From NCBI RefSeq assembly GCF_032854445.1, contig NC_088301.1, forward strand, positions 45,999,116-46,063,115: a DNA stretch of 64,000 nt. The letters are read 5' to 3'. This DNA is from Liolophura sinensis (taxonomy: Eukaryota; Mollusca; Polyplacophora; Chitonida; Chitonidae). The translations under genes and the position numbers were made by a program. The notes below the pieces were generated by a model. It was not told the origin of the DNA and did no database searches. It saw only the letters and a program-made list of their open reading frames with translations. Of the stretch, positions 61,557 through 64,000 are shown in pieces. Positions within the stretch are counted from its first letter, which is position 1, and the number at the start of each line of letters is the position of its first letter.

Positions 61557-61670
61557 CGAAAAACGGAAGTTCTAATGGGGGTCTATGTCCATATTAGCCT
61601 CATCTAGGCGCTAAGAAGTTCAGCGAAGACCATGGGGAAAAGTTTGACGCCTCTGTTCGGACCGAAGGTA

Positions 61671-61719
61671 GTCACATGATACAAAAATCATGTGACAAAT
61701 ATTCATTCAAAATGGCGGC
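61671..61719 (+). promoter_or_regulatory. Inverted E-box/M-box pair and YY1-type box, promoter of the third gene
   Basis: GTCACATGAT (61671-61680) and ATCATGTGAC (61687-61696) are perfect inverted copies separated by 6 bp; each contains TCACATGA/TCATGTGA, the M-box form bound by MiT/TFE-type bHLH-zip factors. CAAAATGGCGGC follows at 61708-61719, a good YY1 consensus, commonly found at the transcription start or in the 5' leader. An ATG inside that box opens an 18-codon ORF ending before the gene's own ATG at 61806. Confidence 0.55.
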
Positions 61720-61805
61720 TGCTTCAAAGATGACACGGGTGCAAACGTTTGGGTTGTTTGTTATTGTTTGAGAGGAGTTATTATATTACCTACTAATCTG
61801 CAACC

Positions 61806-61919
61806 ATGGCGGAACAAAGCACGGGTAGTGATGGTAGAAAATTCTCAACATCTACTGATTACACACAGTACGGTATCACAGACATTCCTAAAACAACTGT
61901 ACACACGGCGTGGGGGAGG
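61806..61919 (+). CDS. Third gene, coding exon 1
   Basis: 114 nt, phase 0 at its end. It encodes a polar N-terminus beginning MAEQSTGSDGRKF and ending TTVHTAWGR. The G+C content is well above the flanks, consistent with coding sequence next to a promoter. Confidence 0.7.
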
Positions 61920-63347
61920 GTAAGTTACTTTACTCAGTAGGCCTACATCTCCTTCGCAATGCTTGCCTATGAAACATCCCCATGCTTTTTCACACCTTGA
62001 ACGACCACAACGCAAGTAAGCGGTATGCCACCGGATACACGACAACTGAACACTGATAATGCCATTGGTATTCCGTTATCCAGAGTGATTTGGATGCACG
62101 GCAATATGGGTTATATGTGGGGCTAGCTGTGATATGACAGAATATATTAATAATATGTAGGCCTATAATTTGTTATGTTAGTCGCAGGTTATACAAAGTT
62201 ACACTGCTGCAGGTCTACACCAATGTAGTTCAACTCCCCACTCCCCTATTTTGAACATTGTAATATTTACCAGTTGGGTTGATGCATCTGTGAATTGCAG
62301 ACAAAAAATAATACACCAAAGCTAACAACATCTTTTGCTGAACTGACATTATCAGTGTCCAGATGAGAAATTAATACCAATACCAATACATATATGTGTT
62401 CACAGATTTAAGCGAGAGGTGATAAACACAGAGCTAAATGGGCAGAATTTTGACTTGTGAAGTTAAAAGTACTATTACGGGACATTGAAACTAATATATC
62501 TGAAGGCTAGATACTTCTTGATTACTTTTCCAGACAGAATTTCCTACCTATAATATTATAAGAGCTATAATATTCATTTTCTATTCTAAAATGTCCTTTA
62601 ATTCCTATCTCACCTGTGTTAAATACACTTTGTTTTAACCTCAGTATTCTAGCCATGTGACCAAAGAAGATTCAGAGCACCTATGACATCACTGCAAAAC
62701 CATGAATATGTAAAACTACATTATTCCAAATGCATTTGAATTTATTTATACAGATTAATTTATAGTTTCGACCACAAGAGATCCTGGCAAGGAACAGGAG
62801 GTGATATAACAACATGCAACTAAATGGGTGAAATGCTGATTTTTGCAGATTTCTAAAGTTTAAAATACTGCAGGATACTGGAACTATCATATTTGATGGC
62901 CAGGCACAAAGGATTTCTTAGCTAAAAGCTATATTTTTCATTTTTTATCTAAAATCTTTTTCTGTGCCTATCTCACTTGGGTTAAATTTGCTTTGATTTT
63001 TTTCACCCCCAATACTCTTTGGTCACATGACCAAAGAGTGTGCTAATGACTGGTTCAGAGCAGCTAAGATATCACTGCAAAACTGTGAATAGTTGTTATA
63101 AGTGTGTAAACAATGTCTGGGTAATTTTTTGTGAAATGCTATACCAATAATTAGAACAAAACTTACTTCTCTTTGCAGTCACGGACATTTGCAGGACTCC
63201 ACTTTAAGGACTGGCTTTTTATCAGTGTTTCCTTAGTAAATATTTTGGCAGCTATAGGTCTGACGATCTATCGTCTTGTAGTGGTCGTTAAGGAAAACTC
63301 AGATTCCCCAGACTTCACCTTTACTGTCCTTTTACTTATAAATGCAG
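61806..63347 (+). CDS. Unrecognised membrane protein, first two coding exons (5' part)
   Basis: Exon 1 (61806-61919, 38 codons) starts at a good-context ATG (caaccATGG) and ends TGGGGGAGG|GTAAGT in phase 0. Exon 2 (63179-63347) follows acceptor ctttgcag and ends AATGCAG|GTAAGA in phase 1, giving 94 full residues before the gene continues past the window. The first 49 residues are polar, with Ser, Thr and Tyr (STDYTQYGITDIPKT). Residues about 50-75 form a strong hydrophobic helix starting DWLFISVSLVNILAAIG and ending in VVVVKE. After a short polar loop a second hydrophobic stretch begins at about 85, so it is probably multi-pass. I do not recognise the family. Splice sites, codon quality and promoter motifs make it a credible real gene. 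Confidence 0.72.
61920..63178. other. Third gene, intron 1 with a diverged direct duplication
   Basis: About 1.26 kb. Roughly 62408-62715 and 62795-63090 are diverged direct copies of one unit, sharing in order GAGGTGATA, CTAAATGGG, GCTA, CTATCTCAC, CATGTGACCAAAGA / CATGACCAAAGAG, TTCAGAGCA and ATCACTGCAAAAC. Confidence 0.7.
63179..63347 (+). CDS. Third gene, coding exon 2
   Basis: 169 nt between a polypyrimidine tract plus ttgcag acceptor and a strong GTAAGA donor. It encodes SRTFAGLHFKDWLF, a transmembrane helix, an acidic loop (KENSDSPDF) and the start of a second helix (TVLLLINA). Confidence 0.75.
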
Positions 63348-64000
63348 GTAAGAAAACATACTGGTAAATTTATGAAGATGTGTATAAAATAGATGCCACT
63401 GGTAAAACAAGAAGTGTTATGTTTTGTGACAAATTTTGTAATTTTTTTAAACATGCTCTGTATACTTTTCATCTGTTTTGTGTTTAACTACTCAGATAAG
63501 ATGCATGAATTTCAAACTGTACTGGATTATCCTTCTTTTTTCATACAATTCACAATTGTATAAAGTAGGATTTTCACTCACCACCAATAGGCCTACTAAG
63601 GAGGTACATATGTATATATATAATGAAACAGAATAGCTTTCAACTCTGACTAGCTGACACAATTAGGCTCACTGACTGTCTGCAGTATTGTATACTGCCA
63701 GAATGGAGCGCTATATTCAGATCTTAATGTAGAACTAGACTTTGTGTAGTTGAAACTTAAAATTAGCCCATATATCACCTGTACTTTTTTTGTTGGTCGA
63801 GTTTACTTTGAACATTAATCAGCCATTAGCATCCACAATCTGGGTGTATTTATGGCTGGACACTCATTAATAGGGAGTAGGTTGACCAGTATTGTCAGTA
63901 TTCAGGTACTAAAAAAGTGCATTTTTAAAGGAAAAATAAATATCATAAAATATTACTTCTGGTGCAGAAGTTTACATTTTCCAGTAGAGTATAATCTATG
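63348..64000. other. Third gene, intron 2 (partial)
   Basis: AT-rich intron sequence to the right edge. The last 100 bases (about 63900-64000) match part of dispersed family B. No further exon was seen. Confidence 0.65.
63900..64000 (+). repeat. Dispersed repeat family B, partial copy at the right edge
   Basis: Shares AAAGTGCATTT and TCATAAAATATTAC with 23710-23760, and TACTTCTGGTGCAGAAGT with the left part of the 53.8-kb copy. Confidence 0.45.

Larger units (their letters stand above)
55706..61670. other. RXYLT1 3' region and intergenic DNA
   Basis: About 6 kb with no recognisable coding gene. It holds the (CT)n run, a 5'-truncated SINE (58621-58771), a reverse-oriented family B copy (about 59765-60035), a degenerate SINE (60881-61051) and a 34-bp tandem duplication (about 61489-61556). 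A 93-codon minus-strand ORF at 61192-61473 has no recognisable motif. Confidence 0.65.

Overview
This is eukaryotic, animal genomic DNA: AT-rich, with long GT-AG introns, tRNA-derived SINEs and several minisatellites. SINE tails reading 'acgccgtactcaag...' and a strong excess of the short palindrome ACATGT suggest a lophotrochozoan (mollusc- or brachiopod-like). That placement rests on composition and repeat style, not on a diagnostic gene, so the phylum is uncertain. LAYOUT. (1) 1-7346, minus strand: the 5' half of THUMPD3, a tRNA guanine-N2 methyltransferase subunit. Three coding exons are present (7346-7158, 2860-2783, 2399-1687); the catalytic half lies beyond the left edge. (2) 7347-7798: a CpG-richer, head-to-head promoter of about 450 bp between the THUMPD3 and RXYLT1 start codons. 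(3) 7799-55705, plus strand: the complete RXYLT1 (TMEM5) gene, a Golgi ribitol-5-phosphate xylosyltransferase. Six coding exons join in frame to a 445-residue protein. Intron 2 alone is about 32.3 kb and holds most of the window's repeats plus several higher-complexity islands that resemble regulatory DNA. (4) 55706-61670: RXYLT1 3' region and intergenic DNA with SINE fragments and a dispersed repeat in reverse orientation. (5) 61671-64000, plus strand: promoter motifs (an inverted E-box/M-box pair and a YY1-type box) and the first two coding exons of an unrecognised membrane protein that continues past the right edge. REPEATS. There is a 66-bp minisatellite (about 16.1-17.6 kb) carrying a SINE with a target-site duplication, a 39-bp array (35.8 kb) and a 23-bp array (41.0 kb). 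There are at least two SINE families and two unnamed dispersed families with several copies each. HOW THE GENES RELATE. THUMPD3 acts on tRNA and RXYLT1 on O-mannosyl glycans of dystroglycan, so a shared promoter would be housekeeping co-expression, not a pathway. I found no CRISPR array, operon, prophage or bacterial-type system, and no strong case for a new multi-gene system. The most unusual points are the very long RXYLT1 intron with candidate regulatory islands, the minimal uORF overlapping the RXYLT1 start codon, and the palindromic promoter of the third gene.
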